NCBI GenBank assembly: GCA_024114885.1
Contig: CP099419.1
Coordinates: 1,922,001 to 1,986,000 of the forward strand
Reading direction: 5' to 3'
DNA: 64,000 nucleotides
Source of the DNA: Septoria linicola
Taxonomy: Eukaryota > Ascomycota > Dothideomycetes > Mycosphaerellales > Mycosphaerellaceae
Below, piece after piece: positions 11,236 through 22,255 of this stretch; positions within the stretch are counted from its first letter, which is position 1; every line of letters begins with the position of its first letter. The translations under genes were made by a program, and so were the position numbers. Under the pieces are notes generated by a model. The model was not told where the DNA came from and made no database searches. It saw only the letters and a program-made list of their open reading frames with translations.

Positions 11236-12745
11236 ATGTCTCTATTTCCGCCAGCACCAAAACCAAAGTCCCTTCTAGGATACCACAGAATCTTGTCGCC
11301 CACGGCGGGTGTGCGAGTAAGTCCACTATGCCTCGGAGGTAAGTACATCACATATAATTCTGCGATTGCGAGCACGGCAGCTGATCGATACATAGCTATG
11401 AACTTTGGAGATGCCTGGAAGTGAGTTGCCAAGATGACAGAATAAGGCTCTGTACTAATCAACATCAGGGACTACCTGGGTGAATGTAACAAGGAGACAG
11501 CTTTCCAGATGCTCGACTTCTTCTATGAGAATGGCGGCAACTTCATTGATACTGCCAACAACTATCAAGCCGAGGAGTCGGAGACCTGGATTGGAGAGTG
11601 GATGAAATCCAAAGGTAACAGGGATGAGATTATAATTGCTACCAAGTTCACCACTGGCTACCGCACTGGCAGCCATGCCACCGAGAAAATCCAGTCCAAC
11701 TTCCAGGGCAACCACTCCAAGAGTCTTCGAGTATCGCTCAATGCCTCGCTCCGCAAGCTGCAGACTGAGTACATCGACTTACTGTACGTTCACTGGTGGG
11801 ACTTCACCACATCCGTCGAGGAGTTGATGAACAGTCTACACGCCATGGTCCAGAGTGGTAAGGTGCTTTATCTGGGAATTTCGGACACTCCTGCATGGCT
11901 GGTAGTGAAGTGTAATGACTATGCCCGCTTCCACGGCCTGACACAATTCTCCGTCTACCAAGGGCATTGGTCTTGTGCTTTCCGGGACTTTGAGCGTGAC
12001 ATTCTGCCAATGGTCGAAGCCGAGGGCATGGGTCTCGCACCTTGGGGAGCACTTGGTCGTGGTCAGTTGAAGACGAGTGAGGAGTACAACGACCCAAGCC
12101 GTGAGGGACGAAAGATGGGTGCGTGTTCAAGAGACCTGTAGATCACAATGAATATGTGTGCTGACGATCTCAGGACCACACAACGAAAAGTATGCCAGGA
12201 TTGCAGACAAGTTGAAGGCTATTGCGGACAAGAAGAATACAATCATCACAAGTATCGCATTGGCGTATGTCATGCACAAGGCACCTGTAAGTCAAGGATG
12301 AAGCCACATGTTGTGTCAAAGTGCTAACAAAACGCAGTACGTGTTTCCTATCGTGGTGAGTATACTGCAGTCGTTTGCCAGATCGCTCTATGTACTGCAA
12401 CCACTTACTGACCACCTTTTTAGGGAGGACGCAAGATCGATCACCTCAAGGGTAACATCGAAGGCCTTGGAGTTGAGCTAACACAAGAGGAGATTGACGA
12501 GATCGAGGATGCGGAGCCATTTGACGTTGGGTACGATTGCCATCTGATACTCGCAAGCATAACAGTGAAGCTAACGATCGCAAAGCTTCCCACAATCGTT
12601 CCTGTTCACCGGCGGCAAGCCATACCGAACGCGGTACACGACCAAGGACATCCCACTGGTGACTACTGTCACTGCTATCGAGACGCCTCCCAAGCAGCAG
12701 CCCATTCCGCCGAAGCAGGGCGAGAAAGGGTTGAAGCTGAGTTAG
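11236..12745 (+). CDS. Aldo-keto reductase, aryl-alcohol dehydrogenase / norsolorinate reductase-like
   Basis: Seven exons (11236-11338, 11396-11420, 11469-12118, 12174-12286, 12338-12355, 12424-12530, 12586-12745) give 391 residues. All six introns have GT-AG ends and keep frame; exons 2 and 5 are only 25 and 18 nt. The AKR barrel shows RVSPLCLGAMNFGDAWK near residue 28, the active-site Asp/Tyr segment GNFIDTANNYQ with DxxxxxY near 65, the catalytic-Lys segment IIIATKFTTGY, and a His-containing YIDLLYVHWWD block. The C-terminal PPKQQPIPPKQGEKG tail is typical of the fungal AAD/NorB group (AKR9). These are cytosolic NADPH-dependent reductases of aromatic or other aldehydes and ketones. No polyketide synthase is nearby, so a mycotoxin role is not implied. 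Confidence 0.85.
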
Positions 12746-12917
12746 AGTGTCTTGGGCTCTGCACTGCGAAGTGCCCAGAAGGCAGTAGCCTGATAGTGTC
12801 GATGAGCTAGCCTTGCATAGATGTGGTCGCGAACACTATACAAGAACTCTCGTCCAATGACTATACATGGCGTTGCGATACGCAACTGTTCCGAACATTT
12901 TCCCAGAATTACATATT

Positions 12918-14535
12918 TTACACTCGTTCCGCATCTGATGCATGCCCAGTCGGGCCACTCGAACTATAATCAATGCTCACGAAGCAGCGATCCACCTCAC
13001 CCAGGCCTTCTGTACAGTATTGTAGTGTCTCCGCCACATCGTGAGCGTGGTAGAGCTTCGTGTGCGGATCCATGAGCACATCAAATTCGACCCAGACGCC
13101 ATCTCCCGCATGATATGCTGTCACACTCTTGAATCCAGTAACCACAGGGCTGAAGCGGTATGCAACATACATCAGCTTCTTGAAGAAGTCCTGTTCAGCA
13201 GCTTGCCCCGAGAGCCTCGTGATGTTTTCGAAACATGTCGATGCCCAGTCGATAATGATGAAGATCGATAGGATTGCAGCGCCTGCCGGGTCCAGCCACC
13301 AGACATCTGCATAGTAACCTATAAGTGGAAAGAGAAGAGAAAGAGTGTTGAAATTTACGTCCGTCTTGCAGTCCTTTGCCAAAGCTTGGACTTGGGTCGT
13401 CTTGATCGGCATGCACCCGAACCAAATGATTCCTAAGTTGGATTAGCTTACTGCTGGCGCGATCTCCATGGTATTTGGTGTCTCTCGTAGTGAGATGACG
13501 ATGACCCACCTTTGACGACAACCGTGGACACAAGAGCTGCAATGGCATAATTGCCGAGTGATTCCGCTTCACCCTCCAACGGCATGAGTTTTTCAACAGA
13601 CTCTTGCAAGATTTGAAGAAAACTGATAACCATGATGATGGAGAAGACCAGAATCCCGAGCGGCTCCAAACGTTTCCGCCCAACTGGGAAGCGCTTTTGC
13701 AGCATATCGAGCCTCCAAGCAACAAGCTTGTTAGTCGTCCAAACAATGAGTGTGCAGAGCAGATCCAGCGCTGAGTCGACCAGACTGGCAATCAGCGAGA
13801 GCGACCCAGTAGTGGAGGCGGCATAGACCTTTCCTGCTAGGAGTATAACGTTGGCTATCACGTTGACATTGATTGCCCTGGAGCGTATTAGCGGGCGATC
13901 TCAGGATCGACCATCCACTGCTTCTCGACTCACCACTTTGCCCTCTTCTCCGCTTTGGAACGCTTCTTCTTCTCCTCTTCCGGCAAGAGCTCGTAGATAT
14001 TGCCGGCGCCATCTTGTATGCCTCCACCTCTTTCCCTTGTTCCATCATTGTCCGGATCAGGATCCATACTCTCTAGCACGTCGTCGGCCACAGCCATCAC
14101 GATGGCGTCCACCTCGAGCCAGTCATTGAGGCGATCATTTTGTTCTGAGTAGAACCTCCGGACTTTCTTGTTTTTGATGGCCTTCAGCTCTTCGTCTGAC
14201 TTTCGGAACTGTTCGAGTTCATCGTGGTTGATTTGGGTCAAGAGCTTGTTCTTCAGATCCTCTCGCCGCTTGTCTTCTAGTGCAGTGCGTGCCGCGTCCT
14301 TGAACCTCCATATCCCGGGCTTAGGACCTCTCACGCCATTGCTGAGATCTGGTCGCGAGCGTGCATTGCCGTTGCCATTGGCGTCGCCATTGCCCTCGTA
14401 TGTATCATACCCCGTACCCGACTCCAAATCGCCATTGCCATAAGCAGAAGGCGTGCCTCGACTTCGCGGCCTGACTTTTCCGCTACTTTGCGTGCTGGCG
14501 TTAGCAGGCTGTGGTAATGATCGTTTGCCAACCAT
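12918..14535 (-). CDS. Cation diffusion facilitator, Mn-type
   Basis: Three exons read from the minus strand (14535-13934, 13877-13510, 13432-12918) give 494 residues; introns are 56 and 77 nt. About 200 hydrophilic N-terminal residues are followed by membrane segments starting VNVIANVILLAGKVY. The two metal-site motifs are DxxxD in both halves: DSALD at about residues 235-239 and DCKTD at about 344-348. The DxxxD pair is characteristic of manganese-transporting CDF proteins, whereas zinc members have HxxxD. The C-terminal cytoplasmic domain has the usual VWVEFDVLMDPHTKLYHAHD pattern. The likely role is Mn(II) export or sequestration into an internal compartment; which membrane it uses cannot be told. 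Its 3' end faces that of the aldo-keto reductase across 172 bp. Confidence 0.84.
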
Positions 14536-15257
14536 GCTGGTTCAAACCCGTGTCGTCGCGTGCAGCGACAGGGTAGCAGTAATAAGATCCAACAGGAACG
14601 CACAAGGAAGAGTGATCAGCTTAACTAGCACAATTCTCAGCGTATCAACGCGTAACGTCAGAAGTCTATTGGAACAATCCTCTTGGCTGTTCCCTGTTTC
14701 TGTACAAGGCACCAGACTGCTTCCGGATTGTCAACGATGAATACCGTCAAACATGATGACGTGTATAGCTAACTAGTTAGCTCTATACGCGTTTGTTTCT
14801 CGATGCGCTTGCGGCGCGCCGGTGTCAGATTCGTGTGCCGACATCCGAGCATGGAAGAGGCGGAATGTCAACACGATGCTCTGAGTCTCGTTTTGTCTTC
14901 AAGACAGACGAACATCATCGTCACTCAATCGATGTGATCTCTTCAAGCCTTAGCACGCGCTCATGATAGGAGAGGCAGGCAACGGGTGTCGTGTGCTACA
15001 ATGTTCATTCGCGAATGATTGACGCTTCAATCTCGAGAAAGACCAAGACTCTCGTCATACGCAGCGTGGTCACTTGGACCTTACGGCGATTGATGTAAAT
15101 GCTTAAGACATAAGCAACGACATGGTCATCGACCACGGCCTAGTAGATGACCAAACCCTCAGGTTTGCCTCCAAGTAATGTGTCAGACCTGTTCAGCTGA
15201 TCCCCAGGATTTTCTCTCACGAATCTGATGCTCAGAATACACCAAAAAATCATGTCG
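14536..15257. promoter_or_regulatory. Upstream region of the CDF gene, with a perfect 16-bp palindrome
   Basis: About 0.7 kb. The palindrome AGCTAACTAGTTAGCT lies at 14767-14782, about 230 bp upstream of the CDF ATG; further TATAG/CTATA flanks make it slightly longer with mismatch. A related half-site (TTAACTAGCAC) lies at 14622. The rest shows no coding character. Confidence 0.4.
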
Positions 15258-15990
15258 TTAGTACAGTACGTGAGCAGAGCTATGGTACATAATCCGAATG
15301 AGTTCGAAACGCTGGCTGAAGTCGGAGTACCCGTGAAGTCGCAGATTCGACATGCTATGGCGATGCAACGTCGAGGCTTCCACCATCAAGCTCATGGTTC
15401 GAACAAGGTCTCCTATGATGTCGGCAGTGTCGCCTTGACCTGACGCCTTGGAATCACAGGCAGCTGTCAGTATGTTTTCAAGCTGACCCACAATGGCCGG
15501 AACACACCCTGTACGTGGATGCTCCAGCCAAGATCTATTAAGCAAAGCGAAGTTCTTGCAGTCCACGAGTATCGCCGTAGACCTGTGTGGAGCGTCGAGG
15601 TATTGTATGGAGACGTATTGAACACGACCCAAGATTTCCAGATTGTGATCGAGTACAGTCAGCCAGTGTTGGACCTGAGAGCGTCCTTCACGATATATCA
15701 GCAGCAGTACGACAAGTCTTCCCTAGTAGAAGAGAGGCAAAGATTCTCGTCTGATGGTGCTTGAGACTTGAAGCAAGGCCGGGTGGTACGCATCAGGGCG
15801 GCACTTCCACGGCCACGATGGCAGACCTCCGATCACAACTTGTCCGTTTTGTTTGGCTGTATCAATACCACTGGCGACGCAGAGCGCATCGAGATCTGCA
15901 TTGTGCGGACATTCAAGTTCGGAGACATGTTCGTAGATATTGCTCTCGATGTACGAGCGATGCTGTATCTGAGACGATGCAGAACAGTGT
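15258..15990 (-). pseudogene. 2EXR/F-box-like small protein gene interrupted by an in-frame TAG
   Basis: A minus-strand frame reads IYEHVSELECP, then PALLQVSSTIRRESLPLFY, meets TAG at 15720-15722, and continues in the same frame for about 150 codons (GRLVVLLLIYREG, LDHNLEILGRVQYVSIQYLD, and so on) to a stop at 15258. The first block matches the common fungal pattern in which a degenerate F-box/2EXR start is followed by a LLQVSSxIRRExLPLFY motif; the second part is of the usual length for the rest of such a protein (about 250 residues in total). No ATG in a convincing place was found; the upstream limit given is approximate. Either the gene has been inactivated by one nonsense change (for example CAG to TAG) or an unseen splice avoids it. 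Function of the family is unknown. Confidence 0.45.
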
Positions 15991-16165
15991 GAAGGGAGAG
16001 GGCTCGCGTAGTTGTTGTGTCTGATGTGTGGGGAGGGAAGGAACGATGGAATGCCTTGCGCCAAGCGGTCAGGCACCACTTTTTGACGAGCACTTCAATT
16101 TTCGATCCATCGGCTGTCTGCTGAACACCGCCAGACATCACCGCTCACAGCGCCAACCACCCAGC

Positions 16166-16858
16166 ATGTCTCTCGTAACCGGCGAGAAGTCGAACTTCCA
16201 GTTCATCTTGCGTCTCCTCAACACCAACGTGCGTATCCACCGAACCCGCGGCCGAGCGACAGAAAAGACACTGCGGTGGTCTTGGGAGGCGGACGAATAT
16301 CGAAACGAGGCACATCGCGATGGAGACTAACGGACTCTGCAACAGGTCGATGGCAAGGAGAAGGTCATGTACGCCATGACCAAGATCTCGGGTGTCGGTC
16401 GCCGATACAGCAACTTGGTCTGCAAGAAGGCCGATGTCGACCTTAACAAGCGGTACAGCTCCCTTGAAAACCCACCACTACCCTCTTCCGTACCGCGAAA
16501 TACCTCTCCCGATCATCGAGCACACGCGTCTTGGATCATCTACTAACAGTGACTCTGCAGCGCCGGCGAGCTTACCTCCGAAGAACTCGAGCGCATTGTC
16601 ACCATCCTCCAGAACCCAACCCAGTACAAGATCCCAACCTGGTTCCTCAACAGGCAGCGTGACATTGTCGACGGCAAGGACAGCCAGGTGCTTGCCAACG
16701 GCGTTTACAGCAAGCTCCGTGACGATCTCGAGCGACTGAAGAAGATCCGGGCCCACAGAGGTCTGCGCCACTACTGGGGTCTGCGTGTCCGTGGACAGCA
16801 CTCCAAGACCACTGGCCGCCGCGGCAGAACCGTTGGTGTCAGCAAGAAGAAGGGATAG
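16166..16858 (+). CDS. RPS18: 40S ribosomal protein S18 (uS13)
   Basis: Three exons (16166-16228, 16346-16452, 16561-16858) give 155 residues, the normal length of eukaryotic S18. The product starts MSLVTGEKSNFQFILRLLNT and contains VMYAMTKISGVGRRYSN, LTSEELERIVTILQNP, WFLNRQRDIVDGKDS and the RNA-binding tail HRGLRHYWGLRVRGQHSKTT. S18 lies in the head of the small subunit, contacts the P-site tRNA and takes part in the B1 intersubunit bridge. Both introns, 117 and 108 nt, are longer than most in the window, as often seen in fungal ribosomal protein genes. The stop is TAG, directly after GKKKG-like basic residues. Confidence 0.97.
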
Positions 16859-17513
16859 TGGTTGCGCGCTCCTGTGGTTTCTTTGCGGCGATGGTGGAAA
16901 AGGCGTCTACAACCGGCAGGCTGCTGGTGGCAGCATATTGTCATGCATGGGCGATGCGATAGCGTACTGTAAAGAGACAGATGCGCACGTAGCTATGCCA
17001 AAAATCCGATCATCCAGTTCAGCGAGGGTTCATGCTCTGATTACGACTACGATTGAAAGACTACATTTGGCACGGGACACCTTCTCTCCTTCTGTTGTGA
17101 TCGTGGTGCGTGGTAACGTGTATGTTTCTCGATTGGTAGCGCATTAGGGTCTTCGAATCTATCAGGGTGGCCAGTCTCTGCTACGCTGGCGGTAGGTTGG
17201 CCAGTCGTCTTCGACGTGGCACGTGGCACGCTACCGCCGCAGCTTGGACTGCCAGACATTCTGCCTCCGACTCACGCCTCGCCATTAAGCAAATGAACAA
17301 GGTTCGGAGACAATTTCAACATTATCGGCTGCAGCACGTACGATATGATCCCTTCGTGAATCTGTATCTCATTGTGATAATTCTGGTCGTCTCGGCTTCT
17401 AGAATGGACTCAAGGGCCGTGCTTCCTCTCGCGTGCCTTCTCCCTCTTTCTTAGCTATCATACCAAGCACGCTCGGGCTCAAAATCGTCCTCCACCATGT
17501 CCTGCTCGTCAGT
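16859..17513. other. 3' flanks of RPS18 and HDA1
   Basis: Convergent 3' regions, about 650 bp. I see no further gene. The part immediately beside HDA1 (17514-17597) is described separately because it continues the HDA1 frame. Confidence 0.35.
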
Positions 17514-17597
17514 TCAGTCGAGCTCCTCTTCCCACTCAAGCAAGCCTGTCTGGGGCATTTCGTTGTGCTCGCTAGATGCGCTTCGGTACAACGTATG
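17514..17597 (-). other. In-frame continuation beyond the HDA1 stop codon
   Basis: After the TAG at 17598-17600 the same frame runs 27 codons to TGA at 17514-17516. The translation ends GLLEWEEELD and looks like an ordinary acidic protein C-terminus. It could be the true end of HDA1 if the TAG is bypassed, or fortuitous 3' UTR. Confidence 0.3.
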
Positions 17598-20161
17598 CTA
17601 CTGCGGCGACCGTCGCGGACTCTTGCCCCCATTCTCCATGGCAGGCAGCGGTAGCGCCAGCGAGACTGCAGCATTAGCAATTGGAAGAGCTTTTGGGCTA
17701 GTTTGCAGCGAAGGCGCAACGTTTAGCTCTTCACCGCCATTGCCGAGCTGAGCCTCTTTCCAGTCCTGTGCGTCCTCTAACAGGAGCTCGAACACAGTTT
17801 CCCTGTGCTCCAGCAGCATGTCCGTAATCGTATTGGATTTGCTCTTGACTACCTGACCAAACCGCCTCTTTGGTTTTCGTGCAAGGTCGCTCGCAAAGTA
17901 TGCGTGTTCCTTGCCTACCAGTACTAGCGAGTTGCGATAGTACCAGTTTGAGAGGTCGTCGTCACCATTCACGAGTGACTTGCACGACATCAGTGGTACA
18001 TCCTCTACGAAAGAGATCACTTTCAGCGATTTGTGATCCTCCTCGCGATCGTTGTACTTGTTCATGACCATCTCCTGGCTGTTTTTGAGAAAGTTGATGA
18101 TCGCTCCGTGTCCAGTATTCGTCCCCATCAGATAGACATGTGTACTGTCATTGAGTTCAACGTAGTTGTCCCACAGATATTTGAGCAGCTGCTGCGCCTC
18201 TTTGACACGATAGTCAACGTTGTCGTTCGGCTGGCGCTCGTGAGTATCTTCATCGTATTCTGTCACATATTTAGGCAGATTGACATCGATGACCGCGAAG
18301 CCCTCCTTGTGAGCAGTGTCGACGTAGGTCTTCACAATATCAGTCTTTGATCACGTCAGCTGTCTGCGTGCTTCGTGCAGCACAGTTAGAAGGCGCCACT
18401 TACCAACCACGTATTGTGGAGCTCTATCCTGCCAGTGCGCGGGTCAGGCGATGCAAGTACTTCCGGTAGGTCGTGCAGCACAATAAACAAAGCCTGTGCT
18501 GTGCCATAATTGGGTCTGCTTCGATCAGCATAAAAATCCTTTCCTGGCAAAGTGTCGACTTACGTCGCAAGGACTTGGTCCTCGAACTCCTTCGCAAGCT
18601 GCTCTCGGTGGACGAACAGCGGAGTCATCTCGTACTCCTCCCATAGTGTCTTCGATTGCCAACCACGTACTACATTATGCATCCTCTCGCCATGGAGAGG
18701 GCCCTTTAATCTGTCTGAGATGTCTTTGGGATGAAGACATGCCCAGAAGCGGCTCTGCTGTCTTTCCACAAGTTTGACATCGTCAATGCCGGATACCGTA
18801 GCTACCATCTGTTCAAGTCTGTCGGGAGGCTCGCCCATGAGGGTGCGAGCTACTGCAGTCGCTGATCTAGCAATCGACTCCAAGTTGTAGCCTCCTTCCA
18901 GACACACTGCGATCTTGCCGTCAGCCAGCGACATAAGCATATGTGTCATGTGCGCATATCCAGCTGGAGTGACCTTGCAGCCACCGAGCATATCGCCCTC
19001 GGCGGCGTCAAATCCGGCCGCGATGATAACGAGGTCGGGGTCAAACTCCGTCGCAATCGGCATGACGATTTGCTGGAATGCGTAAAGGTAGTCCGCGTCG
19101 CCCATTCCCTGCTTAGACCATGGAATGTTCACGTTCTTTCCCAGTCCTGCACCTTCGCCACAGTGAAGATGGTCGCCGTATGCCACTCTGTTGTCACGAT
19201 AACTATGCTCAGGATAGAAATTACCTCTCTTGTGCACGTGTAGCGAGATATAGAGCACGTTGGGATCATCGTAGTTCGCCTGCTGGATGCCATTGCCGTG
19301 ATGCACATCCCAGTCCAGGATCAAAACTTTTCGGCAAGAGTCTCCGAATTCTCTTTGGCACGCCTTTGTGGCAATGCTCACATTGTCGTAGAAGCAGAAT
19401 CCCTTGGCATCTTCACGTTCGGCATGATGACCAGGCGGTCTGATAACGGCAAAGACGTTCTTCACCTTGCCAAGAATGATCGCACGGCAGGCTTCAATTG
19501 CACCACCAGCCGACAGTGCAGCACAATATGGTGTACTGTTCGACAAGTAGATGGAATCATTCCCGTGTGGGGGATGTTGAAGCTCATCCTTCAACGCGTC
19601 AGAGCCCATAACACTGAGAGACTGGACCCAGTTCCAGTGATTTCGTGAATGTACTAGACACACTTCGTCTCGTGTGACCATCCTCGCATCGATGCGGCCC
19701 ATGTAATAATCGTTAGCTGGACCTGAATCCCCATCCCGCCAGGCCAGTCCTGCGTTGACGAATGCTTCGAATATAGCATGGATGCGGCGGGGATCTTCTG
19801 GATGTAGATCATCATCTGAAGGCTCAGCTTCGACATGAAATCGCATGCGAACGTCGTAAACCAGACCGGTCTGAAGTGTGCCATAGGGTAAGTTCTTGAA
19901 CTTGGCAGGTCTTGGTCCATCGTGGCGGGCGACCAGTTGGTGATCGAGAGATTGCGACTCGCGCCGTATGCCTTTTCCCTTTAGTGAAGATGCATCTGCG
20001 TAGTGGGCTCTTGGTAACAAGCCAGCTCCCTTATAAGTGCCAATTGCTTGCTTGCCGGTAACATCACCAGCGCTTTGTGCAAGGAGCGAGGGATACGTCT
20101 CCGTCGAGGGTATCACATCGCTATCGGACATCGACACGTCTTGCATGTCATCTTGTTCCAT
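17598..20161 (-). CDS. HDA1: Class II histone deacetylase Hda1 with C-terminal Arb2-like domain
   Basis: Three exons from the minus strand (20161-18564, 18515-18404, 18344-17598) give 818 residues; introns are 48 and 59 nt. The deacetylase domain (about residues 95-440) has PPGHHAE with the catalytic His pair at 245-246 and the zinc-binding segment LDWDVHHGNG at 282-290, plus YISLHVHKRGNFYPE and CLEGGYNLESIA. After a linker comes an Arb2/HDA1-type domain reading NYGTAQALFIVLHDLPEVL, ELHNTWL, and VYLMGTNTGHGAIINFL. Hda1 removes acetyl groups from histone H3/H2B tails and acts in gene silencing, in yeast within an Hda1-Hda2-Hda3 complex. Splicing is supported by the unbroken Arb2 domain it creates. 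The ATG at 20161 is the first in frame. The TAG end is questionable (see the following in-frame codons). Confidence 0.93.
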
Positions 20162-20830
20162 CTTGGATGCAGCCAGTAACAATCTACTGTTACCACTTCA
20201 TGCCGATCTCCAGCAGTGGAGGCAGCAAAGGCTGCCGCAGATTCTGGCTGATCTGGTCAAACGTTAGATGTGTCTATGCTGTTGACGGCGGTCCCGTTGC
20301 CGTGCGCTTTTGTCGCAACATAGCCGAATTATGAAGACTATAGCGGAAGTGAGGTCGTGGAAGCGACGCGAGAAGGAGCGAGCTCAAACAGCGCGACTTA
20401 CCGCGTCTTTCACAAGCAGCGCAACATTTTGTCTTTTGAGATCGCTAATCGGTAAATTTCAGACGAAGTGATAAACTCGCAAGAACGCTTGACAGCAGGC
20501 AAAGACGGGTAGATAGATGTGAAGTCGCAAGTGTTGAAGCAGGTCAAGTTGTCAATTAACTAGCGGAAAGAGTTAAACCAAGGCGCTAAGCCGTTCTTGA
20601 TAATTACTTTTATTTATATGACCCCTCACTATCTGTTCATTCATATCTGTCTATAGTGACTAGGACAGAGGTATCTAGACATGGCCACTAGCTGCATCAA
20701 AAGTATCGTCCCCTCTCCACTGACAATCTGCATAAGCACTGTTGTCTAGCTCGGATGTTTAAGTCAAGTCACATCTGAGAAACCCGGAGATCGCGACAGA
20801 CATGGCATATATGATCTAGGTAGTTCAGAA
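20162..20830. other. Intergenic region upstream of HDA1
   Basis: About 0.67 kb. AT-rich from about 20555 to 20660 (TTTTATTTATATGACC around 20608), otherwise featureless. Includes an AATTAACTAGC half-site at 20557. No gene seen. Confidence 0.35.
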
Positions 20831-21853
20831 TCATAAGTTGAATCTTCTTTCGTATAAGTAATGATATTGAGGCATCGCCGAATCGACCATCTCTCGGACA
20901 AGCACTGCATCATCCCTGCCAAAGTTGATTGTCCAGCTCGCCATCTCCTGTTCGAAGTCAACATGCTTGGCCGCCCTTTCTGCTTTGATACCAGTAGACT
21001 CAATCAGATTTTTCTGAGAAGCGTAGAACATGGGGTGCAATTCTGCCTTCTCCTCCTCGCTGGCCTCTGGCCACGAGAGATGCAGCTTCCTGGGATCCAA
21101 GCCTGCTTGTCGAGCTAGGGCGGCAATGAAATTTGTGCTGGTCATGAGATCGTCTGCGTGGACGACGACAGACGAGGGGCGTGATGCCTCGAGATACATA
21201 GAATTCGTACATCAAACGAATCCATATTGGTGTCGTGCTGACCAGAAAGTTTACTACCATGGAGCAATCCGAAGGATTGGAGAACACGGTATGTCGATGG
21301 AACCGTAAATCGTGGATCTCGAACTGTGAGGATTGGCACTGTGCCAGGCAATAGGAGGATCCCGTCTGGAATCGATGTATAGTTCTGTGTTTTGGGAAGA
21401 AATGTTCCGCCATCAAAGTGCGTCTTGATGAACTTGAGAACGAAACTTGGGTCGATTGAGCTGAACGGATGGTCTTGAACATGAAGCACTTGTCCCTGGA
21501 GGTTAGTTTAGTGCTTATCTCAACAAGATAGGATCGGACCTACACTTGCAGCACTCTTTGCGAGAGCTTCACGCCACTTTTGCACGCTTGAGCGAGCCAT
21601 CCTTTCGAATTCGGCTTGATCAGCCGCTGACATACCATCCTCCCACGCATCACTCGTGAGCCAGCCAACTTGCTTCCCACGGCACGATGCGAACGGTGTA
21701 TAAAGCAGCTCACGACGAGACTGCTTGCTGAAGATGCGTTCTAGCAGATGAGCTACCCATGTCTATTAGTGCTTTGAGGCAGGGTGCGTGCAAACTACTG
21801 CCAACAAACCTGCACTGCGCGGTGTGTCGAAGAGTATGATTTGGGAAGTCATG
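20831..21853 (-). pseudogene. Sulfotransferase-like P-loop family gene with two frame breaks
   Basis: Reading from the ATG at 21853: MTSQIILFDTPRSA, a ~58-nt intron, LERIFSKQSRRELLYTPFAS and WEDGMSAADQAEFERM, a 48-nt GT-AG intron, then VQDHPFSSIDPSFV, LLLPGTVPILTVRDPRF and YRVLQSFGLLHG. The frame then shifts by one base (around 21244-21258) into TTPIWIRLMYEFYVSRGITP, and again (around 21159-21177) into VVVHADDLMTSTNFIAALAR and AMPQYHYLYERRFNL, ending at 20831. Read across the breaks, the order of motifs is that of a fungal family of sulfotransferase-like P-loop proteins of about 300 residues whose substrates are unknown. Each break is equivalent to one inserted base (or two lost), and no GT-AG intron can repair them without deleting conserved sequence. 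Pseudogene or base-calling errors. Confidence 0.55.
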
Positions 21854-22255
21854 GTGAGACAAGTCCTCAATGCTTTCAAGATCCGCTCTCTGTCAAAGTC
21901 TGCGGACGTCGAGTTGTATGTAGGCGAGACGAGCGTTGGCTGCCTACGAGGTTGACGCAATGCCGAAGGATCGAATCCTTAGCGATCCTCGTAGAATCGA
22001 AAGTGCTCTGCACGACTATTCAGAACCGTGGGAGGACCATCTGGTGGCTCACGCATAGCTTGAGTCTACTACTAAGACTTTCTAACAGCACTGGAGCTTG
22101 ATGCGACGTAGCCGCCACAGCACACATCCATTGGATTGAGCAGCTTGAGATATCCAAAACATTGTGCGGTGTAGTCTGTAGCTAGACATCGCGTTATGTC
22201 TTTCGACACAGCCCGACTTCATGGCATTGAGATTCTGCACGATCGACTGATAGTG
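21854..22255. other. Intergenic region, nothing recognised
   Basis: About 0.4 kb between the sulfotransferase-like start and the CAF17 stop. No coding, RNA or repeat signal that I can support. Confidence 0.35.

Noticed and set aside
9529..12745. Dehydrogenase plus norsolorinate-reductase-like enzyme read as part of a polyketide cluster.
   Set aside because: No polyketide synthase, peptide synthetase, P450 or terpene cyclase in the window; neighbours are housekeeping genes.
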